29,897 nt of DNA, taken from positions 1 through 29,897 of the forward strand of contig DIXG01000077.1 of assembly GCA_002436005.1 (NCBI GenBank), read 5' to 3'. Source of the stretch: Anaerolineaceae bacterium UBA6086 (GTDB taxonomy: Bacteria > Chloroflexota > Anaerolineae > Anaerolineales > Anaerolineaceae). Positions 1 through 6,988 of the stretch are shown here, one piece after another. Position 1 is the first letter of the stretch. Each line of letters starts with the position of its first letter. The translations under genes and the position numbers were made by a program. The notes under the pieces were generated by a model. That model made no database searches and was not told where the DNA came from. It worked only from the letters and a program-made list of their open reading frames with translations.

Positions 1-536
1 TCCAGCTGCAGCGCCATCACAGCTTCGGCTTCAGCCTGATTCAATAAATCTCGTGAGGTCTCTTCATCCACCAGCAGCGGATTGGAGTTCCAGTTCAAAA
101 CAAACGACCTGACAGCAAGAACATCACTGCTGGTGGGAGCAAGCTCCTTTGCCCGGTCTATTGATTCCAGCGCTTCCTGTAACCGCTGGGAGCGGTCAGC
201 GTCTGTCGTCAACAATGCTGATGAGTAGGTTTGGATACGCGCCAATTGGGTAAACAGAGTCGGATCGTCCGGGTCCAGCTCTGTGGCACGCTCGAACGCA
301 TCGATCGCAGCCTGCAGGTTGCCAGCCGCAAAATGGGTCTCCCCTTCCACGACAAATGAATCAGTGGTGCGGGTTGGTGTAGGTGTGGGCATAAATAAGG
401 GCTCCACATCTCCACGGGCAATTCCAGTCAGAATGGTGAGGAAAAACACAATCAGAACAAGCAAAACCATCACGCGATAAGGATTTGCGCTTTTCCGTTG
501 AGTCTTGAATGTAGGTTCTTTTCCATGTAAGTACAT
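1..536 (-). CDS. TPR-repeat membrane protein, C-terminus cut by window edge
   Basis: The 3' end lies beyond the left edge; 178 codons are visible. The start at 536 gives MYLHGKEP, which matches the MYLRGSKW start of the upstream neighbour, so the two genes are paralogues. A basic N-terminal stretch is followed by one membrane segment (about residues 22-40, VMVLLVLIVFFLTILTGIA), a PTPTPTRT linker, and helical repeats of TPR type from about residue 60 (ETHFAAGNLQAAIDAFERA, then ELDPDDPTLFTQLARIQTY). The topology suggests a single-pass anchor with the TPR part outside the membrane, probably as a protein-interaction scaffold; no enzyme motif is visible. It begins 26 bp after the neighbour's stop with no good SD, so it is probably co-transcribed. 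The partner or pathway is not recognisable. Confidence 0.8.
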   Translation of the reverse strand, partial: MYLHGKEPTFKTQRKSANPYRVMVLLVLIVFFLTILTGIARGDVEPLFMPTPTPTRTTDSFVVEGETHFAAGNLQAAIDAFERATELDPDDPTLFTQLARIQTYSSALLTTDADRSQRLQEALESIDRAKELAPTSSDVLAVRSFVLNWNSNPLLVDEETSRDLLNQAEAEAVMALQL

Positions 537-562
537 AATTTCTCATGACCTAACCCAAAGGG

Positions 563-1849
563 TTAATCTTCAGGTGCCTCTTCTGTTGGCGTCGCCAATG
601 ACTCCTCAGCTTCAGGGGTTTCCTGTGTTGGATTGTCAAAAGCTTCCTGGCAAATTTCAATAATCGTGGTGGCATTGAACAGAGCGGTCTCATCATCGGG
701 TACCGTTTGCTGCATTGCTTGCGCAACCTGCACAGCCTCACTGCAGCGATTAACCCGGGCTAATGCCAGCCCATACCGGCTGTAAAACTCCATGACAGAC
801 ATGGAATAACTGAGAGGAAGCCCCTCCACAACCACACCCTCTTCCGTCATGCCGCCGCGTACTGCCAGCTCAAGGTATTCAATCGCCCGGTTGTATTGCA
901 GATCCCGGTAATACATCGACCCTAAATTGCCGTGCATATAGGGATCTGATGGCGCATCTTTTACAGCTTGTTCAGCGTACTGCACAGCCTTGGCAAACTC
1001 ACCAATACGCGCGTACACCCGGGAGATATACCAGTTTGGCTCGGAGTCAGAGGGATTGAGAGAATAGGCTTTGGTAAATTCAAAAACTGCCTGGTCATAT
1101 TCCTCTACAGCCAGGTAATTGCGTCCCAAAGCCATGTGCAGGTCAGCGATCGTATCGTTTATTTCCACGGCAGCTTTCAGCTGAGTGATCGCATCCTCAT
1201 AGTTGCTCGTAATTTCAAGCACATAGCCACGTGCCCAGCGCGCTTCCAGCAGCTGAGGGTCCAGGCTTAATGCCAGTCGAGATTCCTCAATCGCCTGGTC
1301 AACTGTCCCTATTTCCCCCACATTATTCGCCACCTTCAACGCCAGGATATAAGCATACACCGCATGGGTAAAAGCGTTGCTGGGGTCAAGCTCCAGCGCC
1401 GCTTTAATATCCGCTTCAGCCTCCAGGTACTCTCCCAATAAGCCCTTTGCCCAGGCAAGCAGCGAAAACGCGTACGGCTGATTCTTTTCCAGCAACAAAG
1501 CATTTTCTGCATTCACCCTGGCAGCTTCATACTCTCCACTATAGATTTGTAATTTTGCCAGGTTCTGATAATTAGATAGATCCAGGGGGTCTGCCTTGAT
1601 GGCTGCTTCATATGCCTGCTTTGCCAGCCCGATTCTGCCCTCAGCCAGATAGGCACTTGCCTCCTCAGCAAAAGATTGGGGGCTGCGTGTCGAGGTCGGC
1701 GTTGGCACAAACGGCGGCGGCACAGATGGGATGACATAAATATTGACATAAATCATAAAGCCAATTGCCAGCACCAAAAATGCGATCAACCAGGGGTTGG
1801 ATCGCCGACGACGCTTATTCATTGACCACTTACTGCCTCGCAAATACAT
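563..1849 (-). CDS. TPR-repeat membrane-anchored protein
   Basis: A 428-residue protein. The start at 1849 (MYLRGSKW) is preferred over the longer frame beginning at 1885 because the paralogue downstream starts in the same way and because a strong promoter ends only 6 bp before it. A basic N-terminus (NKRRRRSNP) precedes one membrane helix (about residues 20-40), then a VPTPTSTRS linker. From about residue 60 to 370 there are repeated TPR-like helix pairs such as GRIGLAKQAYEAAIKADP, GEYEAARVNAENALLLEK and EEYDQAVFEFTKAYSLNP. The tail is acidic with Thr-Pro (EAEESLATPTEEAPED). The likely role is protein-protein interaction at the outer face of the membrane. No catalytic motif is seen and the function is unknown. 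Confidence 0.82.
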   Translation of the reverse strand: MYLRGSKWSMNKRRRRSNPWLIAFLVLAIGFMIYVNIYVIPSVPPPFVPTPTSTRSPQSFAEEASAYLAEGRIGLAKQAYEAAIKADPLDLSNYQNLAKLQIYSGEYEAARVNAENALLLEKNQPYAFSLLAWAKGLLGEYLEAEADIKAALELDPSNAFTHAVYAYILALKVANNVGEIGTVDQAIEESRLALSLDPQLLEARWARGYVLEITSNYEDAITQLKAAVEINDTIADLHMALGRNYLAVEEYDQAVFEFTKAYSLNPSDSEPNWYISRVYARIGEFAKAVQYAEQAVKDAPSDPYMHGNLGSMYYRDLQYNRAIEYLELAVRGGMTEEGVVVEGLPLSYSMSVMEFYSRYGLALARVNRCSEAVQVAQAMQQTVPDDETALFNATTIIEICQEAFDNPTQETPEAEESLATPTEEAPED

Positions 1850-1855
1850 ACTAAA

Positions 1856-1885
1856 ATGATAGCACCCACAATTTATGTACGTCAA
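1856..1885 (-). promoter_or_regulatory. Sigma-70-type promoter of the TPR gene, predicting a leaderless mRNA
   Basis: Reading the minus strand, TTGACG (1885-1880) and TATCAT (1861-1856) are separated by 18 bp. The last base of the -10 box is 7 nt before the A of the ATG at 1849, so transcription should start at or next to that A. There is also no SD sequence upstream of this ATG. The two facts fit a leaderless transcript. Confidence 0.6.
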
Positions 1886-1951
1886 GCAAGTCGATTCTTA
1901 GCGTTTTCTCATAATCCAGATTTTTGAGAGTCATTTTATACATATTTTAAC

Positions 1952-1996
1952 ATAACCCAAAACTGAGACCCAGGCAGGATCTCAGTTTTGGGTTAT
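1952..1996 (-). terminator. Perfect 17-bp inverted repeat, possible terminator of the CopD-like gene
   Basis: Arms 1952-1968 and 1980-1996 are perfectly complementary over 17 bp around an 11-nt loop. It lies 86 bp past the stop of the CopD-like gene and before the TPR promoter. The arm ends in GGGTTAT on the minus strand but no run of T follows, so it is not a textbook intrinsic terminator; the stem is nevertheless very stable. Confidence 0.5.
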
Positions 1997-2081
1997 TAAA
2001 CTTTTGAACACAATCACTGCTTCATTAACTACCCGACCTCATTGCTGCTATGACAGATGATTGTTGCTCAGGGCGCAGGCA

Positions 2082-2561
2082 TCACCCAATCGCAGCACTG
2101 ATTCCGCTTAGAAAGATCACTGTAACACCCAAAACGCTATTGAGCATCAGCAACCCAGCAGAGAGCTTCTTTTTGGAGGGTGAAAAAGTATCGAACTGAC
2201 CGCCAAGGACAAAACCCCTGACCACTGCCACAATCACCATCACGAAGATGAGTAAATGTTTGACAGAAATTAAAATTCCATAGGGGGTTGTAAACTGGAA
2301 CATTCCAGTAAATCCAGCAGCCTGCCGACCCAGCAGAATTCCTGTGATCCACAAACCGATGATGCTGACCAGTGCAACAATGCGCAGGCGCCGCTGATAC
2401 CTTTCGTTCAAAGCGCCTAAAGCTGCGGGCATCGGCTTCACGCCGCTCTTCCGAATCGCGGGCATCAATGAAATTGCCGTTGTTAGAATACCGCCGATCC
2501 ATAATGCAGTGAAAAGATCATGCAGTGACTTAATTACGCCAAAAACAACAAGATTCTCCAT
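2082..2561 (-). CDS. CopD-like four-helix integral membrane protein
   Basis: A 159-residue protein. The start at 2561 (MENLVVFG) is chosen over 2582 because GGAGG (2571-2567) lies 5 nt upstream of it. Four hydrophobic segments are visible at roughly residues 5-30, 60-80, 95-120 and 135-157. Polar features are HDLFTALWIGG in helix 1 and SVKHLLIF in helix 3. The arrangement, with a His near the start of helix 1 and one in helix 3, resembles the CopD / copper-resistance-D membrane family, where such His residues are thought to bind metal or haem. The match is by pattern only. It follows a Crp/Fnr regulator on the same strand, which may control it. Confidence 0.55.
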   Translation of the reverse strand: MENLVVFGVIKSLHDLFTALWIGGILTTAISLMPAIRKSGVKPMPAALGALNERYQRRLRIVALVSIIGLWITGILLGRQAAGFTGMFQFTTPYGILISVKHLLIFVMVIVAVVRGFVLGGQFDTFSPSKKKLSAGLLMLNSVLGVTVIFLSGISAAIG

Positions 2562-2625
2562 ACAAGCCTCCAGGTGATCCAATTATCCAAATATCTTCTG
2601 TCAAGATACCCACCTGCATAAGAAA

Positions 2626-2649
2626 TGTCTTCGACTTTTGTCGAAAACA
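2626..2649 (-). terminator. Hairpin after the Crp/Fnr gene (terminator or operator)
   Basis: The arms 2626-2635 and 2640-2649 form a 10-bp stem around a 4-nt loop. The core is TTCGAC-N4-GTCGAA. The single DNA mismatch (2629/2646) becomes a G-U pair in minus-strand RNA, and the hairpin sits 10 nt after the regulator's stop, followed by TTTCTT. That favours a short terminator. The core spacing is also that of Fnr-type operators (5-6 bp arms, 4-bp gap), and the site lies about 65 bp before the CopD-like start, so an operator is possible. Confidence 0.5.
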
Positions 2650-2659
2650 ACCTCACCCA

Positions 2660-3328
2660 TCACCCCCTGGCGATTTTCTCAAGCCGCTCCTGGTCAATCA
2701 CCTTAATTTGATCTCGACCAAGATCAATGATCCCTTGCCGGACAAATTTCTGCAGCTGTCGATTGACCACATCCAGCACAGTGCCCAGCTGGTTGGCAAT
2801 TTCCGTCTGGGTTTTCCACGCCTGTCTCTCCATCACCCCTCGATCGGCTTCTTCCAAAAGAAAGCGTGCCAGCCGAACTTCAACGGGATACAAGGACAGG
2901 TTTTCAATGTGATTCAGCAGGTGCCCCATTCGTTTCGCCAATTCGCGGATGACCACTCGTGAAAAGGATTGGGATTGTGAAAGCCATTTTTCGACATCAG
3001 AACGGGAAATGCTGAAGACCATTCCTGCTTCCATCGCGATAACAGTGACTGCACTGGGGTCATTTGAAAAAACAGATAGTTCGTTAAGCACTTCCCCCGC
3101 TCCAATAAAACGCAGAGTTTGCTGTCGCCCTTCCCGCGAAACTTTTTCTGCCTTAAACCATCCCTCAAGCACAAAATACAGCGGATCTGATGCGCCGCCT
3201 TCAATGATCAGCACCTCGTTTGCGCTCAATGATCTAAAACTTAGGCGCGCTCTAATTTGCTCCAGCTCATCATCGGAAAAAGCCTGTAGAAGCGAAAACT
3301 GTCGTAAAGCTGCGATCGTCAGGTCCAT
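2660..3328 (-). CDS. Crp/Fnr-family transcriptional regulator
   Basis: A 222-residue protein with the family's usual length. Residues about 10-120 form the cyclic-nucleotide-type beta barrel (LSANEVLIIEGGASDPLYFV, then GAGEVLNELSVF). A dimer helix lies at about 125-150, and the C-terminal winged helix follows (KTQTEIANQLGTVLDVVNRQ). There is no cysteine, so it cannot hold an Fnr iron-sulfur cluster. The Arg-Ser pair that binds cAMP phosphate in Crp is not seen (NDPSAV instead), so cAMP is unlikely. In the recognition helix, the E-x-x-S-R of Fnr corresponds to D-x-x-N-R here. AAGGA lies 5 nt before the ATG. The ligand is unknown; haem/NO sensing is one possibility for cysteine-free members. 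Confidence 0.88.
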   Translation of the reverse strand: MDLTIAALRQFSLLQAFSDDELEQIRARLSFRSLSANEVLIIEGGASDPLYFVLEGWFKAEKVSREGRQQTLRFIGAGEVLNELSVFSNDPSAVTVIAMEAGMVFSISRSDVEKWLSQSQSFSRVVIRELAKRMGHLLNHIENLSLYPVEVRLARFLLEEADRGVMERQAWKTQTEIANQLGTVLDVVNRQLQKFVRQGIIDLGRDQIKVIDQERLEKIARG

Positions 3329-3383
3329 TTAATGTCCTTGATAGCAATGCAGCGGGAAAATCACTTTCAAGAGGATTGGTTTG

Positions 3384-4121
3384 CTATTTTGCTGGAAGCA
3401 AGTGGGCAGCACCCTGATCCAAAAGGAAGATCATCTCACCATCGTCTGGCATAATCAGCTGGATGGGTCTCTCTGCTGGCGCATAGGAACCCGTCAGCAC
3501 TTTTGAGACCGTTTCGGCTTTGTCCTCACCCTTCACCATCACCAGGATGTTTCGGGCAGCGTTGATGGCGTTCCTGGTCAGGGTCAGGCGCCAGGACTTC
3601 TGCTCGGGGATTTCATTGGCGATGAACCAGCGAAAGGTTTCGTTCAACCCGGCGCTGTGCGGGAACAACGAGGCGGTGTGTCCGTCAGCGCCCATTCCCA
3701 ACAAGACCAGGTCAAACCTCGGCCATTCGCCCGGGAAAAAGAATCGTAAGTGTTCCTCATAGGCAAACGCTGCCAGGCGCACATCCATTTCCGTTGGCAC
3801 ACGATGAATGTGTTCTGGCTCGACGGGCACATGGCTCAGCAGGGCTTCCTGCACCATTCGGTAATTGGAATCAGGGTGGTTTGCGGGAACGTGTCTTTCG
3901 TCGCCCCAGAAAAGATGGGCGACTTTCCAGGCAGCATCGTCGATCAACTTAGAAGATGCCAGCCTTTGATAAAGCGGCTTGGGTGTGCTGCCGCCAGAAA
4001 GCGCCGCTGAAAAGATACCCCGCTCTTGAATTGACTGGCTGACTACACGCGCAAAGATTGCCTCTGCCTGCGCAATAAAGACTCTTTCATCTGGGGCAAT
4101 CATCAGTTCTGGTGTAAACAT
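3384..4121 (-). CDS. pgl: 6-phosphogluconolactonase
   Basis: Hydrolyses 6-phosphogluconolactone to 6-phosphogluconate in the oxidative pentose phosphate pathway, in the cytoplasm. The 245-residue product has the family motifs: FSAALSGGSTPKPLYQRL (about 37-54), LFWGDERHVPANHPDSNY (about 70-87) and FDLVLLGMGADGHTASLF (about 136-153). The start at 4121 (MFTPEL) is used rather than 4154 because GAGGAG lies 7 nt upstream of it. The gene stands alone here: no zwf or gnd is next to it. A 55-bp gap separates it from the downstream regulator, which has its own SD. Family assignment is secure. Confidence 0.93.
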   Translation of the reverse strand: MFTPELMIAPDERVFIAQAEAIFARVVSQSIQERGIFSAALSGGSTPKPLYQRLASSKLIDDAAWKVAHLFWGDERHVPANHPDSNYRMVQEALLSHVPVEPEHIHRVPTEMDVRLAAFAYEEHLRFFFPGEWPRFDLVLLGMGADGHTASLFPHSAGLNETFRWFIANEIPEQKSWRLTLTRNAINAARNILVMVKGEDKAETVSKVLTGSYAPAERPIQLIMPDDGEMIFLLDQGAAHLLPAK

Positions 4122-4178
4122 CCATCGTCTCCTCGGTTTTGAAGATACCTGCAAATTTTTTGATCCCCAAACATTCTT

Positions 4179-4214
4179 AAAAACTATCCCCGCTAAAACT
4201 TACTGCGGGGATAG
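4179..4214 (-). terminator. Rho-independent terminator of the dnaJ-type gene
   Basis: On the minus strand CTATCCCCGC (4214-4205) pairs perfectly with GCGGGGATAG (4193-4184) over 10 bp with an 11-nt loop, followed directly by TTTTT (4183-4179). It begins 12 nt after the stop codon of the upstream gene. Confidence 0.88.
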
Positions 4215-4226
4215 AGTACATCGGCT

Positions 4227-5204
4227 TTACTCCATTGCCTTCTTCAACGCCAGGAATTGCTTTTTCTGCTCATCTGTCAGATTTTTTGGTACCTGGACCT
4301 GCACAGTTACGAAAAGATTACCGCGTTTTTGGGGATCACCCAATTTTGGCATACCCAGACCGTTCAATCGGAAGGTCTTGCCAGAGTCCGTTCCCGGCGG
4401 AATTGTGAGGGTAACCTCTTTGTCGATTGCTGCAACACGCACTTCGCCGCCAAGCAAAGCGGTGAAAAAGCTGATCGGCAGGTCTATCCGAAGATCATCC
4501 CCATCCCTTTTGAATTTTGGATGGGCTGCCACATCCACCTTCAGATAAAGATCGCCTGCACCTCGGCTGCCGCCTGCGCCGCGGGTTACACCAGCGCCCT
4601 GTCCGCTCAAGCGCACTTTGGAGCCAGTCCTGACACCTGGCGGAATCTTTGCTTCAATTCTGCGTCCATCCTCAAAAGTCAACAAACGGGAAGTGCCATG
4701 AAACGCCTCCTCCAACGAAATTTGGACTTTGTGTTCAATATCCTGACCGCGCTGACCCGCTTGATAATCACCAAAGGGATTCGTGCGCCGTGCAGAGCGA
4801 GCCCCCCCCATGCCCCCAAAGAGCGTCTCAAAAAAGTCTGAAAAACCGCCCAACCCACCGCCAAACATCTGCTCAAATTCTTCCTGCGAAACGGTGCGGT
4901 ATTGCCCGCCTCCTGGCTGCCGCTGGGTTGTCCATTGCGACCAATCGAAATCTTCCGATCGACCGCCCCTTTGCTGATACTGCTGCCATTGCGAGCCAAA
5001 ACGATCATATTTCTGGCGCTTGTCCTCATCCGATAGCACCTGGTATGCCTCGTTGATATCTTTAAATTTTTCCTCAGCATTGGGATCGTCCGGGTTGACA
5101 TCGGGATGATACTTTCTCGCAAGCTTGCGGTAAGCTTTTTTAATTTCAGCCTGGTTTGCGGTTTTCCCCACGCCTAATGTCTGGTAATAATCTTTGTATT
5201 CCAT
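4227..5204 (-). CDS. cbpA: DnaJ-family co-chaperone of CbpA type (no zinc finger)
   Basis: A 325-residue J-domain protein that stimulates a DnaK-type ATPase. The J domain occupies residues 1-68 with HPD at 33-35 (RKYHPDVNPDD). A Gln/Gly-rich linker follows (QWQQYQQRGGR, GGGLGGFSDFFETLFGG). The two-lobed C-terminal substrate-binding region starts at about 155 (QDIEHKVQISLEEAFHGT) and ends with the typical GNLFVTVQVQVP. The CxxCxGxG zinc repeats of true DnaJ are absent, which places it with CbpA. The start at 5204 (MEYKDYY) is chosen because AGGA sits 6 nt upstream; the ATG at 5210 would abut it. The promoter region contains an inverted repeat, ATGAG-N9-CTCAT (5248-5266), of unknown meaning. 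No dnaK or grpE is in the window. Confidence 0.9.
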   Translation of the reverse strand: MEYKDYYQTLGVGKTANQAEIKKAYRKLARKYHPDVNPDDPNAEEKFKDINEAYQVLSDEDKRQKYDRFGSQWQQYQQRGGRSEDFDWSQWTTQRQPGGGQYRTVSQEEFEQMFGGGLGGFSDFFETLFGGMGGARSARRTNPFGDYQAGQRGQDIEHKVQISLEEAFHGTSRLLTFEDGRRIEAKIPPGVRTGSKVRLSGQGAGVTRGAGGSRGAGDLYLKVDVAAHPKFKRDGDDLRIDLPISFFTALLGGEVRVAAIDKEVTLTIPPGTDSGKTFRLNGLGMPKLGDPQKRGNLFVTVQVQVPKNLTDEQKKQFLALKKAME

Positions 5205-5310
5205 AATCATTCCTGTAAAAAATCTACTAACGTGTATATCCTATGCTATGAGTGTTTAATTCTCATTAGAACAGGTAGATATCAAGCCCTTTCTTTCATT
5301 TTTACCATAC

Positions 5311-5342
5311 AAAAAGAGGCATGGATCATTTCCACAGCCTCT
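5311..5342 (-). terminator. Rho-independent terminator of the acyltransferase gene
   Basis: On the minus strand AGAGGC (5342-5337) pairs with GCCTCT (5320-5315). An inner stem GTGGA/TCCAT is separated by a one-base bulge, and TTTTT overlaps the end of the stem (5315-5311). It lies about 40 nt after the stop. Confidence 0.82.
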
Positions 5343-5381
5343 ATCACATCAAGGGAAAAACATTAAAAGATTTAAAGAAGT

Positions 5382-6092
5382 TCAAGCCTGTTCAGCATCA
5401 AAATCGCCGCGATACTCCTGCGGTAAGAGTGCGGCAATATTCCGCATGATGGTATTCCCAGTCTCACGAATTTCCTCACGTGTAGGACGATCCGGGTTCT
5501 CCGTTTTGAAAGGTCCAAAAACTTTTCCAATTTTAGTAAATACCTTCAAACGGCGTCTTTCTTCTTTGAGGGTGCCAAACAATTTCCAGTTATTTTCAGA
5601 AACCGTTCCCATCGGGAGGATCGGCACACCCATGCGCAGGGCTACAAAGGCAGCGCCAGGAAGCGCGGGTCGCAGTGGGCCAATTTCAGTGTGTCCCTCC
5701 GGGTAAATCACCAAAACACCATCCTGCGCCAACACAGCTTCGGAAGCCTTCAGCGCTTCAAAGTTTGCCGTGCCCTGTTCAATTTTTAACGTTTCCCATG
5801 CTCTTGGGAAAATTCGTATAAACGGGGGGGCATTTGGCATTTCAAAATCACCAATAAATTCCAGAGGAAAACGTGTGGTATGGATCGGCGTCACGGTATC
5901 GAGAAAGCTGAAATGATTGCCAACAATTAAGAGCGGACCTTTTTCCGGGATATTTTCCTTGCCTGTAATCTCCCACCTGGTTAGCAAGCCACCTGCCACC
6001 CCTATGCCAAAGCGCAACAGACCACGAATGAATCTCCGCCGCGGCCAGGGATATTTCTTTATATACATTTGAATCGTTTCAGTTCCTGTCAT
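5382..6092 (-). CDS. PlsC-like 1-acyl-glycerol-3-phosphate acyltransferase
   Basis: Probably transfers an acyl chain to lysophosphatidic acid or a related lysophospholipid at the inner face of the membrane. The 236-residue product has the HX4D catalytic motif (NHFSFLD, His60 and Asp65) and the substrate-binding PEG motif (IYPEGHTEIGPL, residues 129-140). In that motif, HTE replaces the more usual TRS. The N-terminus is basic and amphipathic (IKKYPWPRRRF). ATG 6092 is used: it follows AGAGG by 7 nt, and the extra upstream codon is TTG. A perfect TATAAT lies 70 bp upstream. The acyl acceptor cannot be fixed from sequence. Confidence 0.85.
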   Translation of the reverse strand: MTGTETIQMYIKKYPWPRRRFIRGLLRFGIGVAGGLLTRWEITGKENIPEKGPLLIVGNHFSFLDTVTPIHTTRFPLEFIGDFEMPNAPPFIRIFPRAWETLKIEQGTANFEALKASEAVLAQDGVLVIYPEGHTEIGPLRPALPGAAFVALRMGVPILPMGTVSENNWKLFGTLKEERRRLKVFTKIGKVFGPFKTENPDRPTREEIRETGNTIMRNIAALLPQEYRGDFDAEQA

Positions 6093-6161
6093 CAATCAAC
6101 CTCTTCGTGTAATCCCTTGCGACCAACCATTTAGGTTTACCCCAAATTAACAAGCACGTAA

Positions 6162-6167
6162 ATTATA
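6162..6167 (-). promoter_or_regulatory. -10 element upstream of the acyltransferase gene
   Basis: A perfect TATAAT reads on the minus strand. The hexamer 17 bp upstream is GTAACT, a poor -35, so an activator or another contact may be needed. The rest of the 6093-6256 gap shows no gene. Confidence 0.45.
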
Positions 6168-6256
6168 ACCAAAAAGGGCAAGAAAGTTACGCTGATGGGA
6201 TAGTAGATCAGCAATCATGGAATGCCCGGATGGCTAAATCGTACACGCAAGCACTT

Positions 6257-6988
6257 TCACGCCGATGGTCGGTCGCGTTTTAACAAACTGTCAACAATCT
6301 CAGGTGTGGCTGTTAGCACCAGATCCGCGCCCGCCCGGATGAGCTCAGATTTCTGACCAAATCCACACAGCACAGCCGCAGTCTGCGCCCCGGCTGCCTT
6401 CCCTGCGCGCACATCCACCACCGTGTCGCCTATCATCAAGCATGCCTCCGCCGGCACTCCCAGCACCTCTGCCGCATAAAGTAGAGGGTCTGGATACGGC
6501 TTGGTAAATTTGCAGGTTTGCGAAGTGACAACCATCGTAAAAAATGGTAGCAAGTCAAAGTACTCAAGAAAGTGCCGGGTGGTGAGGGCGTCTCTGGCGC
6601 TGACCACTGCCATGGGATAGTGCTCAGCAAGGGTTTCAAGCATCTCCCTCACGCCAGAAATCATCTTGTAGTGAGAATCGTCAGCAGTTTTTTTCTTCCG
6701 GCGATGCGCCATCCAGTTATACAGCCTGGCAAACATGGCATCCAACCCAACGCGATCCGCCAGCATATACAGGAAGTTCGCAGGTGTTTCAACTGCCATC
6801 ACCAACCAGCGAGCAAAGTGTTTGGGGTTTTTATTTCTGAACAGCCAGCAGATGGGCGCTAAAACCTTGCAAACCCTGTCCACCATGTGGTCATCGCTGT
6901 CGCTCAATGTGCCATCAATGTCAAACAGCAGCCCCCGGATCAGGGTTGAATCAATGAATCCAATCCGGACCTTTTCTTGCTTCTTCAT
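6257..6988 (-). CDS. HAD-superfamily phosphatase, phosphoglycolate-phosphatase-like
   Basis: A 243-residue haloacid-dehalogenase-type hydrolase. Motif I is LLFDIDGTLSDSDD (nucleophile Asp23, acid/base Asp25), motif II is VVSARDA, motif III is the Lys in FTKPYPDP, and motif IV is LMIGDTVVDVRAG. The helical cap lies between motifs I and II (about 30-120) and contains a basic run, HRRKKK. Substrate class is likely a small phosphorylated metabolite; phosphoglycolate is only a guess from the overall pattern. Its ATG overlaps the TGA of the upstream metallopeptidase gene by 4 nt (ATGA), so translation is probably coupled. Confidence 0.85.
   Translation of the reverse strand: MKKQEKVRIGFIDSTLIRGLLFDIDGTLSDSDDHMVDRVCKVLAPICWLFRNKNPKHFARWLVMAVETPANFLYMLADRVGLDAMFARLYNWMAHRRKKKTADDSHYKMISGVREMLETLAEHYPMAVVSARDALTTRHFLEYFDLLPFFTMVVTSQTCKFTKPYPDPLLYAAEVLGVPAEACLMIGDTVVDVRAGKAAGAQTAAVLCGFGQKSELIRAGADLVLTATPEIVDSLLKRDRPSA

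Noticed and set aside
4257..5056. Long plus-strand frames over the DnaJ-type gene
   Set aside because: They are antisense shadows of a secure gene, with no domain and no SD.
5246..5269. CIRCE-like heat-shock operator upstream of the DnaJ-type gene
   Set aside because: The 9-bp spacer fits, but the arms (ATGAG/CTCAT) do not match the TTAGCACTC/GAGTGCTAA consensus.
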